Shown here: one piece after another, positions 44,486 to 56,662 of the stretch
How the letters are laid out: every line of letters begins with the position of its first letter
How positions within the stretch are numbered: the first letter of the stretch is position 1
Assembly (NCBI GenBank): GCA_025617745.1
Contig: CM046868.1
Location: 22,745,608-22,809,607 of the forward strand
Length of the DNA: 64,000 bases
Direction: 5' to 3'
From: Heliocidaris erythrogramma
Lineage: Eukaryota > Echinodermata > Echinoidea > Camarodonta > Echinometridae
Position numbers and translations under genes: made by a program
The notes under the pieces: generated by a model
Seen by the model: only the letters and a program-made list of their open reading frames with translations
Databases searched by the model: none
What the model was told of the DNA's origin: nothing

Positions 44486-45345
44486 ATTTTTTTTTTATAA
44501 CAACCTGCAAAGCAGGATTTTCTGCATTTATTGTGAAATCAAATAACAAATTTACAAACAATTATAGTAATAAATATACAACATAATTGTTCAAATTACA
44601 AATGTGACAGTTAAATAACAATGACAACAGAATAAAGACATGATTATAAATCGAAATGAACAAGTAGAAATGGCAGAAATGCAGGGGCCAGCTATCTTAA
44701 GCAAAATGCTTGAATGAATAGCAGCCAGTGGAAAGGGTTACATGGAAAGCACAATTAATATAAAACGTCTATATCATAAAAGCGATGTCACTAACTGAAA
44801 AAAAATTATTTCTTACTACAAAAAGAAGGGGAAAGGGGGAAGGAAAGGGATTGAAGTGAAAAGTGTGCAAGTGAGAAGTTTACAAATAAGTGGATAGCAA
44901 ATACTTCTTTAACGAAGCTTTAAAAGAAAAAAGAGATACGGCGTGTTTAATATCATGAGGTAAATTGTTCCAAACATCTGGACCGTGATATCTTATCGTT
45001 TTTTGAGCTATTATTAATTTTGGATTTGTTAAATGAAGATCTGATGAATGTCGTGTCGGGTAGGAATTGACATCTCTGTTGTAGATAAAAATATTATGAA
45101 AGGATATTGGTGTAGCGTTGGTGGAAAATTTATACATAAATATAGCAGTTTGGTAGGTGTGAATATCGTTAATTTTCAATGTTTTAAACTTATGAAATAT
45201 AGGATCGGTGTGGGCTAAATAATGAGAATGAGAACAGATACGGAGTGCTTTCTTTTGAAGACGCAACATAGTGTCTATATTCATTTTGTTACTATTTCCC
45301 CATACTATGTTACAGTAGGATATATGTGACAAAATAACTATATGA
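44486..45345 (-). mobile_element. CR1/Daphne-type LINE 3' end
   Basis: 5'-truncated element: RT C-terminus (45345-44880), a 3' UTR of about 390 bp, AATAAA-like AATAAATGCAG, and a poly(A) tail (plus 44487-44496). A second copy of the same 3' end lies on the plus strand at 49605-49930 at high similarity. Confidence 0.8.
44880..45345 (-). pseudogene. LINE RT C-terminal segment
   Basis: About 150 codons: LSHISYCNIVWGNSNKMNID, LRLQKKALRICSHSHYLAHT, TYQTAIFMYKFSTNATP, TRHSSDLHLTNPK and GPDVWNNLPHDIKHAVSLFS. This is the region downstream of the RT catalytic core in CR1/Daphne-type proteins. The frame is open but cut at its 5' end by truncation. Confidence 0.8.
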
Positions 45346-45630
45346 TCACAACTTGTTGAGATACGAGCTGCCTGCCGATTTTATTCTTTTAACCGGTTAA
45401 TTCTAGTTCGTAATCATTTGTTCAACCAATTAAAACAATTCTAGTCTATTACTTCTTCTCCGATTATAAAAGACACTGATTCGGGACAATACCCTACAAG
45501 TCTATGCAAGTAGTGTTTTCTGATGTCAGAAAGTAAACAAACTTGAAGCAGCCCCATCACTAGAGGAGGAGCCTGGATTTTGTAAAGGAGGCGAGGGTAA
45601 TTTTGAAGAAAAAAACCCTGAAAAGCAAAC

Positions 45631-46330
45631 AAGAAACAACCTTAGTAAACGAAGAAGCTTGATGGGAGGAATTTTACTTTGTAAACAAATTTTTAGGCAT
45701 TTTACTCCCAGTGTTAAAGATCGTATGCTCGATCTGTAATGAAAAACACAAGTCAGAAAAAATTGGAACCAGCGGGATTCGCACCTGTCATCTACTGCTT
45801 GCCGGGCAGCGACTTAACCACCAGGCTATTCTGGTTCACGGCCAAGTCACGATGAACTGGAATCAAATACCCAAGATCCTCATCTTTCTGACCCATTCTT
45901 GCTGCCCGGCAAGCAGTAGATGACAGGTTCGAATCCCGCTGGTTCCAATTTTTTCTGACTTGTGTTTTTCATTACAGATCGAGCATACGATCTTTAACAC
46001 TGGGAGTAAAATGCCTAAAAATTTGTTTACAAATTAAAATTCCTCCCATCAAGCTTCTTCGTTTACTAACCATTGTCTACGGCGGACCGTTGAATATTAA
46101 TGAGTCAGAAAGAAGAGGATCTTGGGTATTTGATTCCAGTTCATCGTGACTTGGCCGTGAACCAGAATAGCCTGGTGGTTAAGTCGCTGCCCGGCAAGCA
46201 GTAGATGACAGGTTCGAATCCCGCTGGTTCCAATTTTTTCTGATTTGTGTTTTTCATTACAGATCGAGCATACGATCTTCAACACTGGGAGTAAAATGCC
46301 TAAAAATTTGTTTACAAAGAAACAACCTTA
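45631..46330. mobile_element. tRNA-like triple foldback with 14-bp target duplication
   Basis: AAGAAACAACCTTA at 45631-45644 and 46317-46330 flank three copies of one unit: A inverted (45645-45895), B direct and 5'-truncated (45899-46068), C direct (46103-46316). Each carries a tRNA-like head (B box GGTTCGAATCC, A-box-like TAGCCTGGTGG) followed by a T-run and a tail containing CATTACAGATCGAGCATACG. A and B form a ~170-bp hairpin. The 14-bp duplication is the length expected of LINE-driven insertion. Confidence 0.8.
46150..46235 (+). repeat. tRNA-derived head of unit C
   Basis: A-box-like TAGCCTGGTGGTTAAG, an anticodon-like stem GCTGC/GCAGT, and B box GGTTCGAATCC. Acceptor-like ends TGAACCA/TGGTTCC pair 6 of 7, but two to three extra bases follow the 5' strand and position 33 is C, so it is a tRNA-derived remnant and not a working tRNA. 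TTTTTT follows. The same sequence is inverted in unit A. Confidence 0.65.
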
Positions 46331-46679
46331 TTTTTGGAAACATTTTCAAAGGGGGCAGGGGCCGGTTGTGCGTCATTTAGTAGACTTTAATATTTCACAG
46401 TTTGTTATCAGTATGATCAGTCAGTTTTATAATGCATATTCTGCATTTTATCTGTCAGTGTCTTTCTCCTTGATTATTACCCCCAAAAAACGTTTGGACT
46501 AGATGTCAGATATTTATGTGGTGTATGACAGACTACCCTTCATACAGATGGCACTGAAGAATACTTAGAAAGATTATTGGTTGGTTCCTGAAAACAATAT
46601 ACGCTATCATACGATTATCATACATTTCTTATCTTTATAACTAATATCAAAATCATTATTTTATTCATTGTTTTTTATT

Positions 46680-46965
46680 ATCACTATTATTCTCATTAAT
46701 AATAATAATAATGGTGGCTTCTTGTTTAGCGCTCATGTCCGTCACGTTGTGACGCTCCTGGCGCTTCATTATTACCCCGGTCATAGCTTAGCAGCCAAAT
46801 ATGTAGCGCTCTAGCATATCGGGTACCCATTTACACCTGGGTGGAGAGTGGCAAATGTGGATTAATGTCTTGCCAAAGGACGTTAGTGCCGGGCTGGGAT
46901 TCGAACCCTCAACCTTTTGATTATTATCTCTAAAGCTACTACTGCTTCTGCTATTGATATAATTT
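46680..46965 (-). repeat. tRNA-derived SINE
   Basis: On the minus strand, a B-box-like GGGTTCGAATCCCAGC head is followed by a conserved body (complement of CGGGTACCCATTTACACCTG and GTGGAGAGTGGCAAATG) and an (ATT)n tail (plus 46690-46712). The body motif is common in marine-invertebrate SINEs. Confidence 0.6.
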
Positions 46966-47039
46966 CTATCATTATAATTATTATTGCTTTTATCATTATT
47001 ATGAATTTGAATATTGAGAACAAATGTCAAAGTTTATAT

Positions 47040-48395
47040 TCCTATTAGTTGTTAAAGCATTAATTATGAAGTTTAAGTTATTACGAACAAGTTATTACAT
47101 GGCTTGCAACCTAATCGTCTATTCCCAGGGGTCAATCCAATGACACTAGTAAAAATGAGACATCCAGGATATGACTACCTGGAAACACCATACACCGGGT
47201 AGACGTCAATTCCGTTTTCAGCTACCGGTGTGGTATAAACGTGCTATTTCAATTGCATCAGTGCCAACTTTATCATCATTTCAAACACTGTACAGGGTAG
47301 GAGCTATTTCAAACTGAGCAACACTGCTTTAAATCGAGCCCCCGAATGAAATAGACATTGTGAAATTTTTCGTCGCGACCAAAGGCGTCATGTAATGGAA
47401 GAGTGAACTTATGAAAGGAAATATATTTCTCATATCTCCAATCACCAATAAATTCTTGAATAAAGTGAACTTTGTACCATGTTTATGTTTATGGTGAACT
47501 TATACGTTGTATGTGCACTGTGCACTGCTACATCAATTGAGAATTCCCAGTTTTCTTAACAAACGTTGGAGCACAATAAGCTTATACACTGTACTATACG
47601 CACTCCCTATAGATTTACGATAGTCATTTAGCATTTTACAAATTTGTTTTTCCCCATTTTACAAGTAGGTCTATACGTTTAAAGATAAGATAGTATAGAA
47701 AGAATGTTTTTTGCTTTATGTATATTTGTAGCTCATACATCTTTCAAGCTTGCACAACAAATATTATAATCGATGTGTACAGTTGCTACCAAGCTCTCTC
47801 GGTAGGAACGAAATTATCAAAAAATCACCATGTTCTTACAAGTTATTTTCACCTTTCGAACAGCGTTGGTCGCACATTTGACTTTTGAAGAATAATCAAT
47901 GTGTACACGGTGATATATAATTATAAATGGTTAGTAACTCTGTTCAAAAAAACTTGTATGATTATTACAGAAGTGATGTTGCAGTAGTAGATTTAACAAA
48001 ACAGACAAATGTATTCTTAACAGTAAGACAATATTGATATTCGATGAAGTGTGTCTCTGTTATTGGAGCAAGAGTTATTTTGTTTTCTCTTCAGGAAGTA
48101 GCCGCCATTGAGCATGTTGCCCTCTCTGCAAAATGCATGTTTGAGAAATGGATTTACAAATGCCTTTAAGTTACACATTGTCCGTATATATTGAGAAAGA
48201 AAATATTGTTTTTGCTGAAATATTATTAGTCATCTTTTCTTTCAGAATTTTATTTAGTGTGCCGGAACAAGTGTGATTCTACCAGCTTTAAAATAAATAA
48301 AAACTTCTCCTGAGATATCAGTTAGCCAAAGACTAATCCTTTCAAAACCCATGCTAGCAATTTATTGGATAGTGCCGATATTGACTAATATTTGC
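47040..48395. other. Intergenic DNA with a possible LINE scrap
   Basis: Plus 47210-47300 reads FRFQLPVWYKRAISIASV then PTLSSFQTLY, weakly like a LINE C-terminus. Nothing else recognised. Confidence 0.3.
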
Positions 48396-48404
48396 CAGTC
48401 TCTT

Positions 48405-48500
48405 TGCCTGTCTCTGTCTATCTGACTGTCTCTCTCTTTCTCTCTCTCTTCTCCCCCCTCTCTCTCTCTATAATCTCTCTCTCTATATATATATTATTCT
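48405..48500. repeat. CT-rich and TA microsatellite
   Basis: TCTCTC-type tract followed by (TA)n near 48484-48492. Confidence 0.8.
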
Positions 48501-48655
48501 CCCATTTAAGCGACGCTATAGGAAAACACAGGCCTGACAACACACGAAATATACAGAAAGTACAGAAGGCATTGTGAATTGTTTGGATAGAAAGAGGAAG
48601 TTCCGCTCTTAATTATAAAGCACTATGTGGCACTCCATTAATACGGCAAATGTAT

Positions 48656-48788
<133 letters not shown>

Positions 48789-48819
48789 AAATAGGTGTTC
48801 TGGTAGTGCTAGTAGTAGT

Positions 48820-48960
48820 ATAGTAGAAATGATAAGAATAATAATAATAATATATATATAACAATAATAAAACGATAGTGCCAGGCGGGGATTCGGACCT
48901 TCAACCTTTCGATTGAAAGTCAAGTGAATGAACCAGTATCCTATGACACAATGTTCAATA
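48820..48960 (-). repeat. tRNA-derived SINE head
   Basis: On the minus strand, A-box-like TAGGATACTGGTTCA, ACTTTCAATCGAAAG in the anticodon region and B box GGTCCGAATCC, then an (ATT)n/AT-rich tail running into the trinucleotide array. Its stems are imperfect. The array at 48657-48788 may be the expanded SINE tail. Confidence 0.6.
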
Positions 48961-48969
48961 CCAAACATG

Positions 48970-49604
48970 AATTATTAGCTTCATGGTTTAGACTTACCTA
49001 TCCTTTTCCGCCATGCTGACAAAAATGGAAAGTTGGCAATGAGAATTTGAAAGCTTGCTCTGTATAGTTCACAAAATGCAATCAATCTAGTGACTTCCTC
49101 ACTTTGATGCATGCAAAAGATCGAAATATTATAACAGATATGTCCTTCTGATGGCATTCCTGACCAGCATGCCTACAGACCTTCTTGTTAACTGCCTTCT
49201 GTGGTTATGAGCTTTAGTTTGGTTCAGTCAGAGTATAAAACTTTTGACAACCTCTACTTCCTTATAGTCAAGCTTCCAAAACAGAGGGGAATTCCCTCGT
49301 GGTAATTATGCATATAACATTTTGCGCAGTGCATATAATACAGACAATCATTATTTATTTTGAGTGATCGGGGATTTCATGATGACCTTTATTTCGGGGG
49401 TCAATCTAATCATGTCATAAAGACTTGTTTGTAGTTGTCATTGCAAATCCTGTCAAATTATGACAATCAAATTTGTGTTTACAACGTATTTGCATTCAGA
49501 TGACTTTTACTATGCGAATAGGATACTGTGTAGACACTATTTCAAAATTTATTTTTATAAAAAATCACGGCCTTTGTTATTCAATATCTTCGCTTGTCTT
49601 CTTT
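48970..49604. other. Intergenic DNA, no gene seen
   Basis: No coding sequence or repeat recognised. Confidence 0.4.
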
Positions 49605-49930
49605 CAATTTTTTTTTTTTTTTTTTTCCAGTTAGTGACATCGCTTTTATGATATAGACATTTATATTAAGTATGGTTTCCATGTAGCCCTTTCCACTGGC
49701 TGCTATTCATTCAAGCATTTTGCTTAAGATAGCTGGCCCCTGCATTTTTGTTCTTTCTACTTGTTCATTTCGATTTATAATCATGTCTTTATTCTATTGT
49801 CATTCTTATTTAATTGTCACATTTTTTTTGGAACAATTATGTTGTATATTTATTATTATAATTGTTTGTAAATTTGTTATTATTTTGATTTGACAATAAA
49901 TGCAGAAATTCCTGCCCTAAAAAAAATTCT
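49605..49930 (+). mobile_element. CR1/Daphne-type LINE 3' UTR fragment
   Basis: Plus-strand copy of the 3' end found at 44486-44820 (minus), with the same CAGTTAGTGACATCGCTTTT and CACTGGCTGCTATTCATTCA blocks, AATAAATGCAGAAA and an A-rich end. No coding part remains. Confidence 0.8.
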
Positions 49931-50684
49931 TATTTATATCATCTAAATAATTTATTTAAATTCAGTTAAATTATCAATAAAGAGGTCTAAGACTGGATTT
50001 TTTTGGGGCCGTAAATCCGAGCGATTGATCTGGTAATACCCAAGTATACATCTTAGAGTGAAGAATTTCCACTTCGCTCATTAAATATTACACCCGCGAC
50101 GAAAAAGGGGTGTCCTTTCAATTCATCCACAAATATTTAAGATTTTATGGGAACGGGCGATCGCTGAGAATATGTCGCAAGCTGTGGGTTAAGGTGTGTG
50201 CGCATGTATGGGTGCGTGTGGGTGGTGGTTATGTTGCAGACACAAACCTTTGTCAGTCGAAACGCGTAACAGGGTGTCTGCAGTGTAAGACTACTTTATA
50301 CCCTGTACTATAGCTGCTCTTGACACAACCAAAAGGAACCTGGGTTAGGCTTCTCTCAAGACACAAATCTTTCTAACATAGTTAGGGTATGTGCTTGCAG
50401 ACTAGGTGGTGTTAGTGCATGGTGTAGAGGGGGGGGGGGGGGGGGGGCGGGAGAGACCTATTACTGTCAGATTTTGAGCGAATTGAAGTATCTACAGACA
50501 GATCGTAGACGAATTGCCACGCCGAAGTATCTCACATCGTCCGGAACGCTTCGTATGAGAATCACGGTTAATTCCATTGTTTGATGCATGCAGGAGAAAA
50601 ACGAAAAATTATTGTATCTTTGATCGTAATCTCTGGTGAGAACACGCAGTAAAGAAGTACAATGCATCATCATGATCATCATAC
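49931..50684. other. Intergenic DNA with G tract
   Basis: A G-run of about 18 at 50430-50447. No gene. Confidence 0.4.
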
Positions 50685-50937
50685 AGGTGTACCCAGGATT
50701 TTTTTAAAGGGGAGTGTTTTTTACTCCAAAATTATCTGACAAGCATAAAAAAGCGGTTATCAGCCTTTTTGGGGGTGTCTTTTTACTCAAAAATTATCTG
50801 ACAAGCAAAAAAAAGTCATCAGCATTTTTGGGGTGTCATTTTACTTAAAAATTATCTGACAAGCAAAAAAAAAGGTTATCAGCATTTTTAAAGGGGGTGT
50901 TTGGACATCTAAAACATCCCCCCCGGTACGCGCACGT
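50685..50937. repeat. MITE-like repeat with internal triplication
   Basis: Left end GGTGTACCCAGGATTTTTTT and right end CCCCCGGTACGCGCAC, related to 18692-19085. Inside, a ~60-bp segment with AAAATTATCTGACAAGCA occurs three times. Confidence 0.6.
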
Positions 50938-51622
50938 ATGTGCGATGATAATTATTAGGGTGATACTTGATGTTTTCTGATCACCATACACATTGTCGAG
51001 TATTAAAGGTTTTTCACTCTAAGTTAAATATGACAATTTTATGCCTAACTCATGTAACACTTTGATCGTTTTGTAGTAAAATTTTTTTTATCATAACTGG
51101 ACAAAATGTTGCCCATCTTGGTATAGTTCAAATTCGGTCCGACAAATTAAGTTGGTGGGCATCTTTTTTTAACCCAGATTTTTAAAGTGTAGTAAACATA
51201 GATAAATGGGGATGGGAATTTTGACACTGAGTACTGATCTTATCAGACTGTGACATGCAGAAATCGTAAACAAAGCAGTTATTTTCATGTTATTTATCGA
51301 AACAAAAACAAAAATTCCCAAACTCGATACCCCTGGTAAGAAAGGTATTTAGATGTTGAACCCGGATCTTGTAAATGTCATAAAGATGTTGTATTATCAG
51401 TTTAAATTAAGGGACTTTGTTTGTATGTAAACCCTAAAAAATTACAGATTTAGATTGCTGTATCTAATTGACATCATCAAATCGATGTCAACGAGATTCA
51501 TCGTGTACGCAAAGTAAATGTAGCTATCGATAAAGGAATTGATATTGCTGTTGTTTCTTGTATATCATTAAGTGGTAAAAGGATTGGGTGATTATGATCA
51601 TCACATAATGCGTATCCGGACA
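50938..51622. other. Intergenic DNA, no gene seen
   Basis: No coding sequence or repeat recognised. Confidence 0.4.
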
Positions 51623-52169
51623 CCTACCCCCTGGACAACCACCCCCGGATAACCACCCCTAGGATAACCACCCTCTAGGACAACTACCCCCTAGGGCAAC
51701 CACCCTCTAGGACGACTACCCCCTAGGACAAGTACCCCCCGGATAACTACCCCCCAGACAACTATCCCATAGGACAACCACCCTCTAGGACAACTACCCC
51801 CCGGATAACTACCCCCCGGACAACTACCCCCCGGACAACTACCCCATGGACAACTACCCCCGTAGTTGTCCTAGGGGGTGGTTGTCCGGGGGTAGTTGTC
51901 CAGGGGGTAGTTGTCCGGGGGTAGTTGTCCAGGGGGTAGTTGTCCGGGGGGTAGTTGTCCAGGGGTAGTTGTCCGAGGGTAGTTGTCCTAGAGGGTGGTT
52001 GTCCTAGGGGATAGTTGTCTGGGGGTAGTTATCCGGGGGGTACTTGTCCTAGGGGGGTAGTCGTCCTAGAGGGTGGTTGCCCTAGGGGGTAGTTGTCCTA
52101 TGGGGTAGTTGTCCTAGAGGGTGGTTATCCTAGGGGTGGTTATCCGGGGGTGGTTTTCCAGGGGGTAGG
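51623..52169. mobile_element. TU-like foldback element of 15-bp repeats
   Basis: A 547-bp palindrome. Arms 51623-51860 and 51861-52169 are tandem 15-bp units (GGACAACTACCCCCC type on the left, GGGGGGTAGTTGTCC on the right), with no unique centre. Both ends read CCTACCCCCTGG. The unit variants follow the same order from each end (CAACCACCCCCGG, then GATAACCACCCC). Flanks show no convincing target duplication. Confidence 0.8.
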
Positions 52170-52626
52170 AGCTACGGGGACACGGGGTGGGGGGTCAATC
52201 AATGGTGAAAAATAAAGAAATAAAGAAAAAGAAAAAGAGAGAAAGAATAGAGAAGGGAAGGAGAATGTGAAAAGAAGGCTCCTCTCACACCTTCCCTCAA
52301 ATCAATGGCCTTGTTAATTTACATCTACCGAGTCAGACCGGCACCTCCTCTCATGATGCCGGTGCCCCCCCCCCCCCCCCCCCATGTATTGACCCACGCT
52401 ACACCGCATGCATATGAGCCACTTGAGAGGAATGCTATCGTAAAGTAACTTATATGGGCGACCTTAAAATAATGACAAACGATAAAACTTATGCAGTTGA
52501 GAAATTCAAAAATGTTGATATGTGTCAAGGTTTAATTCATATCATATTTTACAAAGGAGAAACCTGTCCCGTTTCTGTACCGGTATGATTTGGAAAATAT
52601 ATCTCATTTGAGTTAATTCCTATATA

Positions 52627-52838
52627 CAGCCATGGAAAAAAATATTAGACCAAGAATGGTTACTGATAGTGTTATTTTTGTGGTAAGAAGGATATAAAAT
52701 ATCATAAAAGCAAGGTATAATTGCTGGAATTTGGTATTCCTTCAATAAAATACAAAGGCAACTCATTTTTATAATTTTGTATGGATATTATAGTACCCTT
52801 ATTACAGAAGCTTGGTCTAATAATTTTTTCCATGGCTG
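52627..52838. mobile_element. Tc1/mariner-type MITE, 212 bp
   Basis: TA duplication at 52625-52626 and 52839-52840; ~29-bp inverted ends start CAGCCATGGAAAAAA and share ATTAGACCAAG. No ORF. Confidence 0.85.
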
Positions 52839-52840
52839 TA

Positions 52841-53755
52841 TAATATAGCCTATCAGCTTATAAAAATTTGGACTTTATGCTTTGACGACTATTGTCAATA
52901 ATATATTTGCACATACGTCATTTGTTCATATCAAGTAGGGGGTTTTCAACATCTTTCCTTGTCCTTCATTTCTCCTTGTTGCATGAATTCTGAAATGATG
53001 ACAATGTTGTTTCTTTATTGTCAATTCAAACATTCTGTATTACTTCAGTTGTTATCGGAATAGGAGTTCTTTGAAATTATCAGAAACTCGAAATGATTTT
53101 CGTTCTGGGACATTTCAGGAGACAATGTCGGTCTAGTGAACTTCAGAAAAGTTTTCAGAAGGCTCTCGGTATCGTGGATGGACAAATAGCTTTTCAGAAT
53201 CCCCATGATACCAACAGTGTCGGTCTCGAGGGCTGTGGGTCACGTGGGCCGCAGCCTCTCCACGCGATCTGCTTAATCAAAATTATTATTTCAAATTTGC
53301 CTTGTCTCTTATGTTTTACACCCATAAACAGAAATCACGATCATAATAAGCAGCATTTTTCAAAAGAAAGTATTATAAAAAGAAGTACATTTTGACATTT
53401 ACACTGAAGAAATTTAGCGAAAAGGCAACATAATCCCAGATACAATAAAACACAATGCGTCTCTTGCCAGCTTCTCAAGGAGGATGAAAAAAACAGTTCA
53501 CTTCATCTTACAAATATGGTTTAAGACACTTCCCCCTCCATTGCATGGGTCTACTTTCTGCTTCTTCGTGAATACTTCTCTTTTCTGTACTCCTTTTATG
53601 TTGCACCTCTATTCCCCATTTTTTCCCTCTTTCCCCTTTTCCTCTTTTTTTTTCTTCTTTCTATTTTTTTTTTCTTTTTTCCCTCCAATCAAGCTCAGTG
53701 GTCTAGGAATGTGATCTTTTTTCTTTTTTTGGTATGTAGTTATTTTCTTTTTATA
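52841..53755. other. Intergenic DNA, no gene seen
   Basis: A T/C-rich tract at 53620-53690. Short frames have no recognisable domain. Confidence 0.4.
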
Positions 53756-53759
53756 TATT

Positions 53760-54130
53760 TTTTATGTACTATTATGTATCATGTACTAAGGGCACCGTCG
53801 CCACAAGCTCTTGCTTTTTATAGAGGTGTGTCCTCCAACTATGTATGTACCACATGAACCTATATTTTGTCATATTATACAAAGAAAAGGAACAATAAAT
53901 GTCCTTCTAATGTACCTGATAGAGTAATATATATATATATATATATATAATGTACTCAAACGCCTAAGGTCACCCTCACCCCAAAGCTATTGCTTTGAGA
54001 GGTATGTCCTCCAACTCTGCATGTACTACGGTGAATGTATATTTTGTGATTTTTGTTAAAACATCATGTTGTTATTACATTGTGTACTATATTGGAAAGT
54101 TGGAAATAAATGTCTTTAAATAAATTGACT
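53760..54130 (+). repeat. Two tandem retroelement 3' ends
   Basis: 53785-53912 and 53955-54125 share an ATGTACT..AAGG start, a GCT.TTGCTTT segment, GTCCTCCAACT.TG.ATGTAC and an AATAAATGTC end. A (TA)n tract (53930-53950) lies between. They are probably SINE or LINE 3' ends with polyadenylation signals. Confidence 0.55.
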
Positions 54131-54685
54131 TGAAATAGAAATGTTTGTTCAAGAGCATTTACACTGGGTATATAAACTAGTGCAATTTTATTGCATCATC
54201 CAGATTATCTATGATAGTTGCAAAACTGACATTTATTATTCTACACAATACTACAAATTACTCCATTTGACAGTCCTCTCCAATATAGTGAACCTAGAAA
54301 AAGTTCTGTCCGAAATTGAAGGGTTTTTTGTGGATTTTTGCTCCCGTGTGGTCTCCGAACAATTTCAGCTATGCTGCTGAAGAAAGCAATATTATTTTGG
54401 GAAATTCGAGTGATTTGTATATCAAAATCCATTGTGTTGTTCATCCTGTATATGCAATGCAACCTGTTATAAGTAATGTTGTCTTGCGCTGTTTTATACA
54501 TGTGGCCATTTGGTTTTTTTGCAAATTAGGCAAAAGCCCAAAGTTGTGTTTTCGGAAACAAAGCTGATATTAATTGAAGAGAGTTAATCAGTTGTCTCAC
54601 GATGTGCAAACGTAAACGTAGGAAGTCTGACGTTTCGGCTGCTATATACTGCTAGCCTTAGTCATAGACAATGAGCCGAGATGTT

Positions 54686-54900
54686 GTTGTTGTTGTTGTT
54701 GTTGGAGCTTGATGGCGCTCTTCAATCTTCATAGATTATCTGCGCCACTGACGTTCCATATTACTTATTTGGCCTCATCTTTGTGATGTCCACTTTGTTG
54801 AGGTGGGTTCGCTTTTCCCGCCCAATGTCTTCGGGTTTGAACTGGCTCACCTGCCTCTGCGAAGTGTAAAATTAGTTTCCCATCACCTTTAATTGTGCAT
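54686..54900 (-). repeat. (CAA)-tailed tRNA-derived SINE or LINE 3' end
   Basis: The minus strand ends GATTGAAGAGCGCCATC, then a short spacer and (CAA)6 (plus 54686-54703). A B-box-like GTTCAAACC lies near 54830. The last ~60 bp match 10256-10330. It may be the 3' end of the adjacent LINE or a SINE that uses its tail. Confidence 0.55.
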
Positions 54901-55891
54901 TATTGTAATCAAACTTTCGTACCAAAAAATAATGAGGATAATGACGAGTCGAATTCCTTTTTTATATTTTTTTGATTTATTGCACTATTTCTATAGTATA
55001 TAAGGTACAATTATAATACGCATGCCCATGGGTTATACGTATTTATACAAATATATATCATACAAAAAGGGGACAGTTTATTTGTGTGCCCACTAGTAGT
55101 CCCAGCTCCTCGAATAACTGAGTAACTGGTGAACTAGAAGGGGTGCATGGACCTCTGTCTTTTGGCCTCTTATGTGCAACCCACAAGGGGTGCATGGGCC
55201 GCTGTCCTTGCCACCCACAACTAATCGCCAGCCGCGAAGGAGGCCTTCTCCAACCGTTGACCAATAAGAATGTTTTACTGGCCCCAGTATCCGATTTACT
55301 GTAAGACTATATGTGGCGAAAACAGTTTTTCGGTTCAAAGTATATTTTTGTTTTCTTTAATATATGTCAATTATTACACTTCATCTCACAATATTGAGAA
55401 AAAAACAACAACAACAAATTACACCCCTTTTACTCTCTCTTGGGCGCTCTAACTACAACCTTACTTTGAGGATAACATACTCTCCAGACTATATTCCATA
55501 TTGGAAATGTAAGAATATGCTAATATGAAGCAGTAAAATAGTTGTTTTAATATAATTTAAGATGACTCTAAAATTCGCATCTCTTCCCAATAATTTCACC
55601 AAATCCAATGTGACTAATCTAAGTCTTCTTTGCAGTGTTCTTCTTTCTCTTTCGTATTTCTTACATTGAAGAAAGAAATGTTCTACTGTTTCTGAGACAT
55701 TACAACAAAAAACATTTTCATGTTGGTTACATAATGAATAAATAGTAATTTAATTTGCATTTCCTAGTCTTAATTGATGGATTATAACTTCCTCATTTCT
55801 GTTAAGACCTTGGCAATTTACAGTTTCTGTAATGTCAGGCTGTATTTCAAATAAAATGTCTACCATTTGATGAGGATTCCCATTGAACTTG

Positions 55892-56662
55892 TCAAGTTTC
55901 TTTGTAAATTGATGACATATAGTTTGTTAATTCCTCTTTTATATATGGAATTTCCAGATCAATATTTTCTTTTGACGCTCCTTTTTTGGCTAGATTATCC
56001 ACTATTTCATTACCTGCAATACCGCAATGGGATGGTATCCATTCAAAATTTACAGCTACATCTGACATTTGTAGTATTTGTATTTTATATAGTATATCAC
56101 CTATGAGATTATTTTGTATTTGATTGTTTTCTATAGCCTGAAGTGCTGACAATGAGTCTGTTAAAAATACGACTGACATTCCTCTGCAATCTTCAAGCCA
56201 TTCCAGAGCCATTACTATAGCTGCTAATTCTGCTCTCATTATATTTATTGACGTTAATCTAAAAAATCTTTTTATAACCAGTTCAGGTATAAAAAATGCA
56301 GAACCGGTGCTTTTGTCTTCTTTTTTTGATCCGTCAGTATATATTTTTAAATAACCTTTCCATCTTGTATGTATCCTTTCTAAAACACAGTTCTTCATGT
56401 CATGAATTGAATTACTTTTCTTGTTTATGATTTTGTGAATATGATATGATATGTTGGGCATATTATAAGTCCAAAAAGGTTCTCTTAATATTCTTTGGCT
56501 CAACTGCTCAACTTTAAATTCGGCTTTACATGCTCTTTTAACAAAGGGTCTTTGATCTGGTTTCCAAGTATATTGATCAAGATACCAGGACGGTTCGATT
56601 ATTTCCAAAGTAGGATGATGGGTATCTCTATTTGACAAAAGATAGAACATAATTGTCAACAT
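55892..56662 (-). pseudogene. LINE RNase H domain
   Basis: Open for about 256 codons. KIYTDGSKKEDKSTGSAFFI (Asp), MRAELAAIVMALEWLE (Glu), FLTDSLSALQAI (Asp) and IPSHCGIAGNEIVDNLAKKG (His/Asp) make a complete RNase H active site. It is flanked by frameshifted RT thumb and zinc segments. Closely related in sequence to the 12.2-13.1 kb copy, less so to 6.6-7.5 kb. Confidence 0.85.

Noticed and set aside
45711..46285. Identical ~62-residue frames on plus (45711-) and minus (46285-) strands, looking like a conserved small protein.
   Set aside because: They are the same tRNA-like repeat unit in opposite orientations; identity comes from the duplication and not from coding selection.
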